Positions 25,901 to 33,760 of a stretch of 64,000 nt of DNA are shown here, one piece after another (positions within the stretch are counted from its first letter, which is position 1; every line of letters starts with the position of its first letter). The position numbers and the translations under genes are program-made. The notes under the pieces are model-generated. The model saw nothing but the letters and a program-made list of their open reading frames with translations, was not told where the DNA came from and ran no database searches. The stretch covers positions 27,893 through 91,892 of the forward strand of contig CAZPMT010000008.1 of NCBI GenBank assembly GCA_964587655.1. The letters are read 5' to 3'. This DNA comes from CAZPMT01 sp964587655 (GTDB lineage Bacteria; Hydrogenedentota; Hydrogenedentia; Hydrogenedentales; SLHB01).

Positions 25901-26062
25901 AAGAACACGCTCGGGCCGCATCACGGCAACCCACCGCTCGGAATTGCCTCGCCCGGATCGTTCGACAAGATAGGCGATCCCGGGCCACCGCCGGGCAGTG
26001 AGTACAGCACGATTGGGTATGGACTGTTTGCGCCGTTCGAACTGCGGCACGCGGCGCCATGA
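22940..26062 (+). CDS. Secreted GH106-like (alpha-L-rhamnosidase-type) glycoside hydrolase
   Basis: The 1040-residue protein starts after AAAGGGA with a signal peptide ending near LPASAEDAE. PPREYSTSPLWVWNDMLTEEEVLAALRDLAKQGLRQVFVHPRPG and NIWIYDENSYPSGFAGG match the N-terminal TIM barrel of GH106-type proteins; FTDEPH and GHYWEHEWP supply acidic residues suited to catalysis. The last third has GH2-like sugar-binding and jelly-roll regions (YEDL...SLPEWYGAVAKVAVNGKEAGYIYCKP). It probably removes rhamnose or similar sugars from exported polysaccharide. A family B palindrome is translated within it (24505-24533, residues 522-532). Confidence 0.8.
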   Translation: MRTRGGWVMYCCTIAALSMGAALPASAEDAESVRAMFAQPPREYSTSPLWVWNDMLTEEEVLAALRDLAKQGLRQVFVHPRPGLMTPYLSDDWFRLWKAVLAEANKLDMNIWIYDENSYPSGFAGGLVPEAMPESRGLGLAIRKTEVPGLPDDSTVAVFQRAGSDFKDVTKVAREGKDLPKGEYLTASIKESSPSPWFGGKYYVDLLRPGVTQKFLELTLDAYLREIGDEFGKRMPGSFTDEPHLAPAGNFHWTPDLPEAFQKRWGYSLLENLPGLAEDVGDWKRVRHNYYQVLLDLFIERWAKPYFEYCRQHGIEFTGHYWEHEWPNTNSAPDNMAMYAWQQRPGIDMLFNQYSEGCHGQFGNVRAVMELASAANQLGCKRTLCETYGGSGWDMRFEDLKRIGDWVSVLGVNMIDEHLSHMTLRGARKRDYPLSFSYHAPWWEAYHVMEAYFTRVSLALSHGIQANDILVIEPTTTAWMYQGTGRAHVDEIGDAFQQLVVSCAKAQIEFDLGCEDIMAQHGARITDQHTGGVDGKSLVVGKCRYSTVVLAPFTENLNSKTWDLLDAYMKAGGTVISCSDVPPTLVDAQPTDRGKTLSSMAGWKIVNPESLVAALQERAAGNFRIQRAENDAGILYHQRRKLADGDMLFLVNTSIDAATSGTILSSAKSIEKWDLATGAIAPHSWTETDQGVKTEFTLPPCGSLLLFLSNKSGEKAAPAPAANPTVVAAQSMRVRRVDPNVLILDFMDVTAGGETKEAVLFKRAGEFAFVKNGIEHNPWDHAVQFRDELIRKTFPPESGLEATYRFTIEGRTPETLHIVIERPDIYTITCNGKPIAWDGQSWWLDRAFGKLDIRDAAVLGENKVTIKASPFTMFHELEPAYVIGDFALKPADKGFTIVPPQELNVGPWKEQGLALYGSRVTYASEYDLSPTPGPYTVSLPEWYGAVAKVAVNGKEAGYIYCKPAECDVTSLLAAGKNTVEVTVFGTPKNTLGPHHGNPPLGIASPGSFDKIGDPGPPPGSEYSTIGYGLFAPFELRHAAP
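24505..24533. repeat. Family B 29-bp in-gene palindrome, copy 1
   Basis: Arms CGCCCGTAT and ATACGGGCG around loop TACGGACCAAC. It is read in frame as GARITDQHTGG in the GH106-like gene, between HG and VDGKSLVVG, a place where homologues usually have a short turn. Confidence 0.85.
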
Positions 26063-26108
26063 AACTCTGCGTTCCCCGCAGATGACGAGAATGGGATCAG
26101 AAAAAAAG

Positions 26109-27323
26109 ATGTTGACGCCGAGAGAACGAGTGTTGAAGGCGCTGTCGTTTCAGGAAACCGACCGCGCGCCGATGGACCTGGCGGGAATGCCGTCCACGAG
26201 CGTGAGTTGTTTTGCGTACCCGGGGCTGGTGGCGGCGTTGCGGCTTCCTTCGCGCGCGCCGCACGTGTATGACACCGGGCAGATGCTTGCGCTGCCTGAA
26301 GTGGACGTCTTGGACGCCCTTGGAACGGACGTCGTCACGGCCAGTATGGACATCACGAACGCTTTCGACCAACCGGAGAAGTGGCGCGCGTATGACTTCA
26401 ACGGCCGCTTGCCGGCCCGCGTGCGCGATCCCCAAGCGTTTGCCGCGCTCGAAGACGGCACGATCGTTCAGAACGGTCACAGCAAGATGCCGCCGGCGTC
26501 GCACGTGTTCGAGTCAGAACACGGCGGCCAGCCGATCGTCCTCACCGGCGACCTGCCGAAACCCGACCTCGCGGAAGTCAGGAAGAACCTCGAGAAGGGA
26601 CGGCTCCGCGAAGAGCAGATCAAATCCGCCGCGGAGTTCCTGCGCCGCGTCCGCGAGAGCACCGACCGCGCGATCCTGTTCTGCGGGCCCGGCGCGGGTA
26701 TCAGCATCGGCGCATATTACGGGATCGCCCTGTTTCCCATGCTATGTTTGACGGAACCAGACTTTGTGGCCGAACTGCATGACCTTACGATACGGTACGC
26801 GAGCGAGAACGTGCGCGCGCTGCTGGCGGAGATCGCCCCGTACATCGACGTCTATCAATGCTCGAGCGACGACTGGGGAACACAGAACCAGACAATCGCG
26901 TCGCCCGAGGTCTTCCGGACGCTGTTCCGTCCGTTCTACCGCAGGTTCACTGACGCCATTCACGAATCGGGGCCGAACGTGAAGGCGTTCCTGCATTCGT
27001 GCGGCGGGATTTACGACATCCTCGATGACGTTATTGAAAGCGGCTTCGACGTGCTGAACCCGGTCCAGTGGACAGCAGGCGGACATTCGTATAAGGAGTG
27101 GAAAGAGAAGTGCCGCAACCGAATCGCACTGTGGGGCGGCGGCATCAACACGCAGGAGACGTTGCCTCTCGGCACAATCGAAGACATCGAACGTGAAGTC
27201 ACGGAGATCGTCCGCTACATGCGCAGCGACGGCGGCTATGTCTTTTGTGCGATACACAACATCCTGGCCGAGATCTCCGGCGACAAGATCGCGGCCATGT
27301 ATCGCGCGGCCTCGATGGCGTGA
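26109..27323 (+). CDS. Uroporphyrinogen decarboxylase-family protein
   Basis: The protein begins LTPRERVLKALSFQETDRAPMDLAG, the usual N-terminus of the UroD/MtaA/CmuA superfamily, and has FHSCGGIYDILDDVIESGFDVLNPVQWTAGG, a typical C-terminal half. Many members in bacteria of this type are not heme enzymes but methyltransferases or of unknown role. The start is uncertain: ATGs occur at 26082, 26091 and 26109; the last fits the family start best. About 47 bases separate it from the glycosidase gene upstream, and an RlmI-like gene follows after 14 bases. Confidence 0.8.
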   Translation: MLTPRERVLKALSFQETDRAPMDLAGMPSTSVSCFAYPGLVAALRLPSRAPHVYDTGQMLALPEVDVLDALGTDVVTASMDITNAFDQPEKWRAYDFNGRLPARVRDPQAFAALEDGTIVQNGHSKMPPASHVFESEHGGQPIVLTGDLPKPDLAEVRKNLEKGRLREEQIKSAAEFLRRVRESTDRAILFCGPGAGISIGAYYGIALFPMLCLTEPDFVAELHDLTIRYASENVRALLAEIAPYIDVYQCSSDDWGTQNQTIASPEVFRTLFRPFYRRFTDAIHESGPNVKAFLHSCGGIYDILDDVIESGFDVLNPVQWTAGGHSYKEWKEKCRNRIALWGGGINTQETLPLGTIEDIEREVTEIVRYMRSDGGYVFCAIHNILAEISGDKIAAMYRAASMA

Positions 27324-27337
27324 GAACGGAACACTCC

Positions 27338-28462
27338 ATGAAACACCTCCGGCTGCTGCCAAAGGAAGAACGACGGCTCCTCCGCGGACACCTTTGGGCG
27401 TATCGGAACGAATTCGCGGAACTCCCCAGCCTCGAGGACGGGGAGATCGTGGACGTGTGTTCACATGATGGGCGGTTCGTGGGACGCGGTTTCTACCAGG
27501 CACAAGGGGGCATCGCGGTCCGCGTGCTCGACTGGCATCAGACGGATATCACGCCGGTATTCTTCTCGAAGCGAATCGAAACGGCCCGCGCTTTTCGGGA
27601 GACGATCTTCCCTCGCGAAAACGTTTACCGCTGGGTGTACGGCGAAAGTGACGATCTGCCGGGACTCGTCGCCGATCGCTATGGGTCAGTGGTTGCGATC
27701 CAGACTTCGTGTCCCTTCTATCGTTCCTGTTTGGACGCATTGGGAGAAGCGTTCCTCGAACACAGTGGCGTCGATGGGGTGCGCGCCGAGGTCTGCGGCG
27801 AGACGCGGTGTTACGGCGCCGTGCCGGAACAGATCGACTGCGTCGTGGACGGCCTGCCGGTCCGCGCGAATATCGCGGGAGGGCAGAAGACGGGCCTTTT
27901 CCTCGACCAAAGGATGAATTGGCCCATTATCCGCCGCTACGTTAGCGGCAAACGCGTCCTCGACGGTCACTGCTACGCAGGACTATGGACCATCCACGCC
28001 GTGCTGGCCGGAGCAAGTCACGTCACCGCCGTGGACACCTCTGGCGCCGCAATCGAATATGCGAGAACCAACGCGGGGCTGAACGGCGCGCTGGACCGGT
28101 GTTCATTCGAACGGATCGACGTCATGGAGGCGTTGCAAGCCGGAAACCGCTACGATGTGATCGTGCTCGACCCGCCCGCCCTCGCGAAGTCCCGCGCACA
28201 GGAACGCAAGGCTCTCGGATTGTATCAGGCGCTCAACACAGCCGCGTTGAAGGCGCTCGAGCCCGGCGGCATCCTCATAACGTCGTCATGCTCGCACTTC
28301 GTAACCGCGGAGGCCTTTCTCGAAATCCTCAAGCGCGCCGCAACCGCCGCGCGGCGGCAGATTTGGGTTCTCGAAATGCGCGGCGCCTCCCTCGACCATC
28401 CGGTCCTCGTGGCCATGCCAGAGACCTCTTACCTCAAGTGCTTCACGCTTCGCGTTCTGTAA
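27338..28462 (+). CDS. rlmI: RlmI-like 23S rRNA (cytosine-C5) methyltransferase
   Basis: A PUA domain at the N-terminus (RLLRGHLWAYRNEFAEL...GDGEIVDVCSHDGRFVGRGFYQ) is followed by an EEHEE-like central part and the SAM-binding domain with VLDGHCYAGLWTIHAV, TAVDTSGAAIEYARTNAGLNG and VIVLDPPALAKS. The catalytic cysteine of this class lies in ITSSCSHFV. The 374-residue length fits RlmI, which methylates 23S rRNA C1962 in E. coli. The start at 27338 follows TGAGAACGGAACACTCC, which has only a weak ribosome site; the open frame continues upstream without protein-like content. Confidence 0.87.
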   Translation: MKHLRLLPKEERRLLRGHLWAYRNEFAELPSLEDGEIVDVCSHDGRFVGRGFYQAQGGIAVRVLDWHQTDITPVFFSKRIETARAFRETIFPRENVYRWVYGESDDLPGLVADRYGSVVAIQTSCPFYRSCLDALGEAFLEHSGVDGVRAEVCGETRCYGAVPEQIDCVVDGLPVRANIAGGQKTGLFLDQRMNWPIIRRYVSGKRVLDGHCYAGLWTIHAVLAGASHVTAVDTSGAAIEYARTNAGLNGALDRCSFERIDVMEALQAGNRYDVIVLDPPALAKSRAQERKALGLYQALNTAALKALEPGGILITSSCSHFVTAEAFLEILKRAATAARRQIWVLEMRGASLDHPVLVAMPETSYLKCFTLRVL

Positions 28463-28602
28463 GAAGGCGCGGAGAAGCACAGCACAGCAAGACGCAACAA
28501 AGACGATTACAGTAGCCCCTCCCCGTCATTCCCGCGAAGGGGGCCTTTCAGAAACCCGGTTGTTTGGACCCTGTTATTTCTTGTGTTTGGCTGAGAGGGC
28601 TT

Positions 28603-28620
28603 CGTCAAGTAGACTTGACG
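28603..28620. promoter_or_regulatory. 18-bp palindrome, possible operator
   Basis: CGTCAAGT, two bases, ACTTGACG forms a perfect palindrome 36 bases before the next gene. It could be a regulator-binding site of that gene; the fragment CATTCCCGCGAAGG earlier in the interval (about 28528) is a decayed repeat arm. Confidence 0.4.
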
Positions 28621-28655
28621 CGACATCCACAAAGGGATCCAAGTGAGGCACTCCT

Positions 28656-31600
28656 ATGAGCAATCCGCTGGAAACGCTGTTCATGACGCTATTCAGTTCA
28701 TTCCTCTGTCTGGCCGTTGCAGCGGATGACGCTGCCAATCTCGTCGCGCGCTATACGTTCGACGAACGATCAGGCGTCGTGCTGCACGACCGCAGCGGAA
28801 ACGGGCGCGATGGGAAGATCGTCGGCTCGCAATGGGAGCCGCGAGAGGACGGATGCTCATTGCAGTTTCGGGGGTCGGCCGACTACGTGGACTTTGGCGA
28901 TGAGCGTGGCCTGAAGATTGCGGGGGACATGACGATTCTCGCGTGGGTGAGGCTGGATGCCTCGCCATTTCCAGATGACGCCACGAACTGGACCATTGTC
29001 GACTGTGAAGACTATCGAAAGGAGGGTTACGTCCTCCGGATCGACGGCGCCAGTTCGCGCGTCATGTACCGAGTCAATCAGATCGGCGCGGAGCAATACG
29101 GCTTCGGCGCAACGGCTCTTGAGAATCACGCCGTACACTGCGTCGGCGTCGTGCGCCGAGGTGATTCGGCCACCGTCTACGTTAACGGCATCCCCGATGT
29201 TGAGTTTCCGTTCAAGACTCCTGTCTTCGGCAATGCGCCTTTCCGGATCAGTTCCGCCGGCCAGTCGTTCAGCGGCGTCATCTTTGAGGTCATGATCTTC
29301 AGCCGCGCGCTCGACGGCAACGAGATGGCCGGCTACTACTGGCGTGGCGCCGAACGTTATCGGAAGGATCTGGCGAAGCGCGGGCAATTGTTCCTGACGC
29401 CTTATATCTACTACGAGGACAAGGAAGCGCGCGCGGCGGTGGATTTCCTCGGGGTGATGCCGCTGGCCGCGGGGGAGCGCGTGTCAGTGGAACTGGCTCG
29501 TCGCAACGGGGAGGCACTTGTTTCAAAAGAGGTGTCCACTGTCCCGAATGAGGGCCAGGCGGAGTTTGCGTTTTCTATGGAAGGTTTGGCGAATGGTGAA
29601 TATGAACTCCGCGCCGTGCTAAAGGACGGCGCTCGCAAGGCGCAGGCGTCCGCCGCGTTCAACTATCCTATCCCGCCTGTGGTCGTTCCTTCGCCGGAGA
29701 GTCTGACCGTTGACCCGCTTCCCGTCGAGCCGGCCTCCCCCTCGTATGAGTTGAAAGTCACTCCCGGCGGCGGAGCTTCTGTGGAGATCGGGCAACGAAC
29801 GTTTCCCGTCGAGTCTGCGTTTTCATTTCCGAAGGGCGGCAGCAATCGGTTTGTTTGTGCAGATGTTCAGGATCGGGGCGGTGAGGCCGAGTGGCAAGTG
29901 ACAAGCCGCCGGGTCGACGCCTCGACATGGCAAATCGACGCACGTGGCAAGTTCTACGCGATCACCAGACGCATCAGGTCTGAAGCGGGTCGCATGTTGG
30001 TGTCCGACACAATCATGAACGTGGCTTCCGAGCCCGTTGGCATCATCCTGCACAATCGGCTTAGACCCGGCGACGCGGGATTCGGCAAGGCCTATCTCGC
30101 GGGGAAGGAAACGACGACACACGTCGATGAGCGCGAATTGAAGGTCTGCCCGACGATCTTTGTCTCCAGTCCCCGACTGGGACTGGGTCTTGTCGCGTTA
30201 GACGATGTCTACATCGTCCAATCCCGAGGCGGCTTCGATGAGAAAGAAGGCATCGACCTGTTTTCCAACGAATTTGCACTCGATGCCGCGGCGTCCTACA
30301 CGCTCGAATGGGCCATCTATGTGAACGCCACTGGGGATTACTACGACTTCATCAACGCGATCCGCCGGGACGAGCATCGGAACGGCGTGACGGTGGAGGG
30401 CGGGTTGGCGATGATCCCGGGATCGCAGCGTAAACGAGACGCCGGCCTCGTTCCAACCGCAAAGCAATACTACGACTTCCGAAACCTTCGTTATCTCACG
30501 TCGGCGTGTCTTTCATGGTGCACGGACGACCCGGAGATCTCGGTGGAGGGCATCGAATTCATCGAGTACCCGCGGGAGCGCGAGCGGATTCGCGCGATGA
30601 TGGACGCCCTCAAGACAGTGCGCCCCGACGTGAAGGGCATGTTCCACGTGGCGCATCAACTGTATGCGAACAACAGACCGGACGACCATTTTCCGGATTC
30701 GCGTGTGATCGACGCTGAAGGAAAACAAACCGTGTATCCGAACGACTACGCGAATGGCGCGTATTTCTCGCGCCGACGTTACGAAGACAACTGGCGCTGG
30801 TGGATCTACTATCCCACGCTGGAGAACTCCTTCGGCAAGACACTGCTCGAAAGCGTTGACGTCATGATGGACCAACTGGGGTGTCGCGGCGTGTTTGCGG
30901 ACGGGTTTCTCTGGGGCTACGGAGGCGCGTATACGTACGACCGCTGGGATGGCCACAGCGCGGACATCGATCTCGAAACGCAAACGATCAAGCGCAAGAA
31001 AGCATCGACGCTGCTCATCACGCAGGATGCCATGATCGCCTGGTGTCGCAAGATATGGGAGAAAGGCGGCGTGGTCATTGCCAACGGAGTGGTTCCGACG
31101 CGGACGATATGCAGCCTGCCGCTAATCACGGACAAAGAGGTCACCGAAGGACCCGATGTGCCGCTGCTTCCCACGCCGGTCACACTGGGCAACCCGGGGG
31201 CGTGTCTTACGGAAAGGGGCGTGCACCAAGACGTGCTGAACAAACTCCGGTGGGGCAACCTGTACTTCTACTATGGCGAACCGGCGGCATTGACGTACGA
31301 ATCGGCTCCGGCCCGAATGTACCCCATCACCGTGCAGGAAGTGCACAGCGGCTACATCAAGGGTAAGGAACGTCTGATCACGATGCACAGCGGCGTGTAT
31401 GGCTGGCCGGATTCCCGCGACCTCCACATGGCCTATCGCTACGATTCGCGCGGCCATCGGACTCGAGCCGGATTCATCACGGTTGTAGACGCCGCTTCCG
31501 TCCGAACGCAGGTCGTTCTCGGAGACAAGGAGATCGCCATACTCGAACGCATTCCAGTCAGGGTTGAATCACCCGAGCCGGTACACATTAACGTCGAGCG

Positions 31601-31790
31601 TTACGACGAACACGGCCTGCTCATGACGGCCAACGGTAAAGGATCCGTCAAAGTAATCATGCCCAGCGGAAAGTCGCACACGCACGAGCTGAACGGCCAA
31701 CAGCAGATTAACCCGCCGGCGGGACTTGATGAGGCCGATTCTTATCGCTCTGGCCGCTCATATGAAATCAAGCGCCTTGCTGCTCGATAA
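28656..31790 (+). CDS. Secreted LamG-domain protein with glycosidase-like C-terminal region
   Basis: The 1044-residue protein has a signal peptide (LFMTLFSSFLCLAVAA), then a LamG/concanavalin-like domain at about 30-220 (LVARYTFDERSGVVLHDRSGNGRDG, ILAWVRLDASP, SAGQSFSGVIFEVMIFSRAL). Residues about 560-1000 contain long helical and beta blocks with YYDFRNLRYLTSACLSWCTDDPEISVEGI, CRGVFADGFLWGYGGAYTYDRWDGHS and acidic positions such as VFADGF that suit a TIM-barrel glycosidase, but I do not recognise a named family. The 3' end overlaps a PIN gene on the other strand by 23 bases. Confidence 0.7.
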   Translation: MSNPLETLFMTLFSSFLCLAVAADDAANLVARYTFDERSGVVLHDRSGNGRDGKIVGSQWEPREDGCSLQFRGSADYVDFGDERGLKIAGDMTILAWVRLDASPFPDDATNWTIVDCEDYRKEGYVLRIDGASSRVMYRVNQIGAEQYGFGATALENHAVHCVGVVRRGDSATVYVNGIPDVEFPFKTPVFGNAPFRISSAGQSFSGVIFEVMIFSRALDGNEMAGYYWRGAERYRKDLAKRGQLFLTPYIYYEDKEARAAVDFLGVMPLAAGERVSVELARRNGEALVSKEVSTVPNEGQAEFAFSMEGLANGEYELRAVLKDGARKAQASAAFNYPIPPVVVPSPESLTVDPLPVEPASPSYELKVTPGGGASVEIGQRTFPVESAFSFPKGGSNRFVCADVQDRGGEAEWQVTSRRVDASTWQIDARGKFYAITRRIRSEAGRMLVSDTIMNVASEPVGIILHNRLRPGDAGFGKAYLAGKETTTHVDERELKVCPTIFVSSPRLGLGLVALDDVYIVQSRGGFDEKEGIDLFSNEFALDAAASYTLEWAIYVNATGDYYDFINAIRRDEHRNGVTVEGGLAMIPGSQRKRDAGLVPTAKQYYDFRNLRYLTSACLSWCTDDPEISVEGIEFIEYPRERERIRAMMDALKTVRPDVKGMFHVAHQLYANNRPDDHFPDSRVIDAEGKQTVYPNDYANGAYFSRRRYEDNWRWWIYYPTLENSFGKTLLESVDVMMDQLGCRGVFADGFLWGYGGAYTYDRWDGHSADIDLETQTIKRKKASTLLITQDAMIAWCRKIWEKGGVVIANGVVPTRTICSLPLITDKEVTEGPDVPLLPTPVTLGNPGACLTERGVHQDVLNKLRWGNLYFYYGEPAALTYESAPARMYPITVQEVHSGYIKGKERLITMHSGVYGWPDSRDLHMAYRYDSRGHRTRAGFITVVDAASVRTQVVLGDKEIAILERIPVRVESPEPVHINVERYDEHGLLMTANGKGSVKVIMPSGKSHTHELNGQQQINPPAGLDEADSYRSGRSYEIKRLAAR

Positions 31791-32277
31791 GATCCAGGAT
31801 GTAAGTCCGAAATGCTTTGCTGAGGTAGAGGGTGCTTCCATTGAGGAGATGATCGAGACTCTCGTGGAAGTCTTTGTCGGAGATAAGATCTTCATGTCGT
31901 GCGCGGACGAGTATACCGACACTTCCTACGACTCGATGCCCTCGGTGTTCCAATGCTTTGCGCAATTGCAGGTCGTCCGCAAGAACGGTTGACGCCTGAG
32001 TTCTCGCTGCAACAGCCACGACGCTGAGGTCGGCGGGATGCAGGCGGAAGGCATGCAGTGGACCCCGCAGGGCGCTGAGTTCGGAGTTGCTGACATCCTC
32101 CACGATCAAGCGATCGTTCAACACCGAGATCACTCGATTCGTGAGCCCAAGACGGGCTATTTCCTGTTCTACATGCATTGGAATACGAACGGAATCAAAG
32201 ATACGCAAGAGGGACTCGCGACCGATTTCGCACAGATGGACAAACGGCCCAGTGTCCGCAACCGCCGTTTCAGTCAC
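31768..32277 (-). CDS. PIN-domain toxin-like ribonuclease (DUF3368 type)
   Basis: The 169-residue protein starts MTETAVADTGPFVHL, the first acidic PIN motif, and carries further conserved acidic positions in VEQEIARL, PADLSVVAVAART and LADDLQLRKALEHRG. PIN proteins cut RNA with Mg2+ and are toxins in VapBC-like pairs. Its start overlaps the stop of the upstream antitoxin-like gene by eight bases (32270-32277). It also overlaps the end of the LamG gene on the plus strand by 23 bases. It is the last gene of a four-gene leftward block. Confidence 0.72.
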   Translation of the reverse strand: MTETAVADTGPFVHLCEIGRESLLRIFDSVRIPMHVEQEIARLGLTNRVISVLNDRLIVEDVSNSELSALRGPLHAFRLHPADLSVVAVAARTQASTVLADDLQLRKALEHRGHRVVGSVGILVRARHEDLISDKDFHESLDHLLNGSTLYLSKAFRTYILDLIEQQGA

Positions 32278-32530
32278 GGTTCAGTCCCCAGGAGACATCC
32301 TGCTGGACGGCATGGCGGGCATAGTCCAGATCATCAACCGCATCTTCGCCGAGTTCCCGCACGGCGCGGCCTCGGTCAATCTCCCCCGCCAAGTAGGCCT
32401 CCTCAACCCGTTTGGCATAGAGGGCTGTAAGGCCGGTCTCGATTGCCTCAGCAAGGATTTCCGCTTCAGGCCGTCCCGTGGAACGCACAAGGTAGTCTAT
32501 CTGATCTGCAATCGTTTGGGAGACAGACAT
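32270..32530 (-). CDS. Ribbon-helix-helix-like antitoxin of the PIN gene
   Basis: An 86-residue protein starting MSVSQTIADQIDYLVRSTGRPEAEILAEAIETGLTALYAKR, the pattern of a small antitoxin that dimerises on DNA and binds the toxin through its C-terminal half (EEAYLAGEIDRGRAVRELG). The start at 32530 follows AAGAGGTG. The end overlaps the PIN gene start, so toxin production is coupled to antitoxin translation. Placement directly upstream of the PIN gene supports this pairing; the fold was not tested. Confidence 0.68.
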   Translation of the reverse strand: MSVSQTIADQIDYLVRSTGRPEAEILAEAIETGLTALYAKRVEEAYLAGEIDRGRAVRELGEDAVDDLDYARHAVQQDVSWGLNRD

Positions 32531-32580
32531 AATCACCTCTTTCTCGCCAAGGAGTTTAGCACAACCGCCAAGAACGTACC

Positions 32581-32829
32581 TCACGGCCATTCTTCACGGA
32601 TTCTTTTCTGGTATTCAAGAGGATCTTCAGACAGACTAAGGACACCCGCATGCTTGGCAAGAGTAGCAGCAGTCGCGCCTGGGCGGAACGGTTGCGCGTC
32701 GCCGGTTGCGCCTCTCACATCCGCGAGGCGCAACTGAGCTTCCACTTCGAGCCAATCGGCGTAAGGAATCTGCACGGCAACGGGATGCTTCGCGTCATCA
32801 TATAGCGTCTGCGTCCGTATGTTACTCAT
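32581..32829 (-). CDS. Small antitoxin-like protein
   Basis: An 82-residue protein with MSNIRTQTLYDDAKHPVAVQIPYADWLEVEAQL and, at the end, SEDPLEYQKRIREEW, a tail often seen in VapB/Phd-like antitoxins of unclear partner. The ATG at 32829 overlaps the end of the upstream MNT gene by eight bases. It lies 50 bases before the ribbon-helix-helix gene. It may pair with the MNT gene or be a second regulator for the block; a DNA-binding fold is inferred only. Confidence 0.5.
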   Translation of the reverse strand: MSNIRTQTLYDDAKHPVAVQIPYADWLEVEAQLRLADVRGATGDAQPFRPGATAATLAKHAGVLSLSEDPLEYQKRIREEWP

Positions 32830-33157
32830 ATCGTTTCCTCTTTGATTCAATTCCTATAATTACTGTCCGCGAGGGTCTGATGGCCTGCAGAAAATAGGGG
32901 TTCTCGACAGCATTAATCTCTACAAGGTCGATATGGCGGCAAAACAAGTCCTGAAGGCCCGCCAACAGTCCGAAATAGCGGTCGGCATGCTCCTCGGGCG
33001 TTGAAGGCTCGAACCGCACCAGGAAATCGAGGTCGCTCCGCGCGGGATCGAATTCACCACTCGCCGCGGAGCCGAACACCTCCAAGCACGCCACGTGATA
33101 CTGTTGGCACAGCGTTACCACGCTTTCCTTTTGTTTCTCAAGCACAGCGTTCATCAC
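32822..33157 (-). CDS. MNT-type nucleotidyltransferase domain protein
   Basis: The 111-residue protein carries VFGSAASGEFDPARSDLDFLVRF, the GSxxxG...DxD pattern of minimal nucleotidyltransferases. There is no HEPN gene directly downstream; instead, the end overlaps a small antitoxin-like gene. It may be an orphan MNT that lost its HEPN partner or works with the small protein. A TATACT element at 33188-33193 (minus strand) stands 31 bases upstream and is a good -10 candidate. Confidence 0.72.
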   Translation of the reverse strand: MMNAVLEKQKESVVTLCQQYHVACLEVFGSAASGEFDPARSDLDFLVRFEPSTPEEHADRYFGLLAGLQDLFCRHIDLVEINAVENPYFLQAIRPSRTVIIGIESKRKRYE

Positions 33158-33319
33158 GTTAACTCCATGAGATGGCGTCCCGGCAACAGTATAGCAGAAG
33201 ATAGGCTTCCGAATTTCAAGGCAATCTGCCGCGCCCCATCACATCAGCTTGTACTGCTGTTCGATGGTGCCGTGGTGACGGCAGGTGCGCATGTGTTCGC
33301 GGATGGGTTCGGCGCGAGT

Positions 33320-33760
33320 CTAGAGATGGATGACCTCGATGTCTCCCCATTTGGATCGAAGGTACTCGAGCACAAGACGCCGGTGACAGTGATCAGCCTT
33401 CGGCTCGCTGCACAGGAGCGCCGTGGGAACTCGGAATAGGCCGCGGTCCAACTGGTCCTCGACGCGGCGCTCCGTCATGATCTCGATGAACCCGCGCTCG
33501 TAATCATCCCATGCGCCTTTCCGTTTCTTATACGCGTCGATGAGTTCCTTGGTGGGCGCGAGTCTCGGCTCGTGCACGTATTCGACGTCGCAGATGACGC
33601 GCAGGAAATACGCGAGGTCTTTCCGTTTAGTGAAGCCGGCCAGGTGCGACGTGTTGTTGAGGCGCACGTCGAGGACCCGCCTCACCCCCGCCGTCTTCAG
33701 GGTCTCGAAGAACTGCTCGGCGGTTTTCTTGGTAAAACCGATTGTGTAGACCTTTTCCAT
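33320..33760 (-). CDS. DUF488 family protein (second of a tandem pair)
   Basis: The 146-residue protein has TIGFTKKTAEQFFETLKTAGVRRVLDVRLNN at the start and ALLCSEPKADHCHRRLVLEYL near the end, matching DUF488. The CSE/HCHRR pattern is the family's most conserved part and could be a binding or catalytic site; function is unknown. It overlaps the upstream DUF488 gene by 64 bases in another frame, an unusually long overlap, so the start may be internal; the family start MEKVYTIGF argues for 33760. Confidence 0.7.
   Translation of the reverse strand: MEKVYTIGFTKKTAEQFFETLKTAGVRRVLDVRLNNTSHLAGFTKRKDLAYFLRVICDVEYVHEPRLAPTKELIDAYKKRKGAWDDYERGFIEIMTERRVEDQLDRGLFRVPTALLCSEPKADHCHRRLVLEYLRSKWGDIEVIHL

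Noticed and set aside
24194..26050. A 618-codon open frame on the minus strand opposite the rhamnosidase gene
   Set aside because: It has no protein-like motifs and follows the codon pattern of the GC-rich plus-strand gene, which has signal peptide and family matches.
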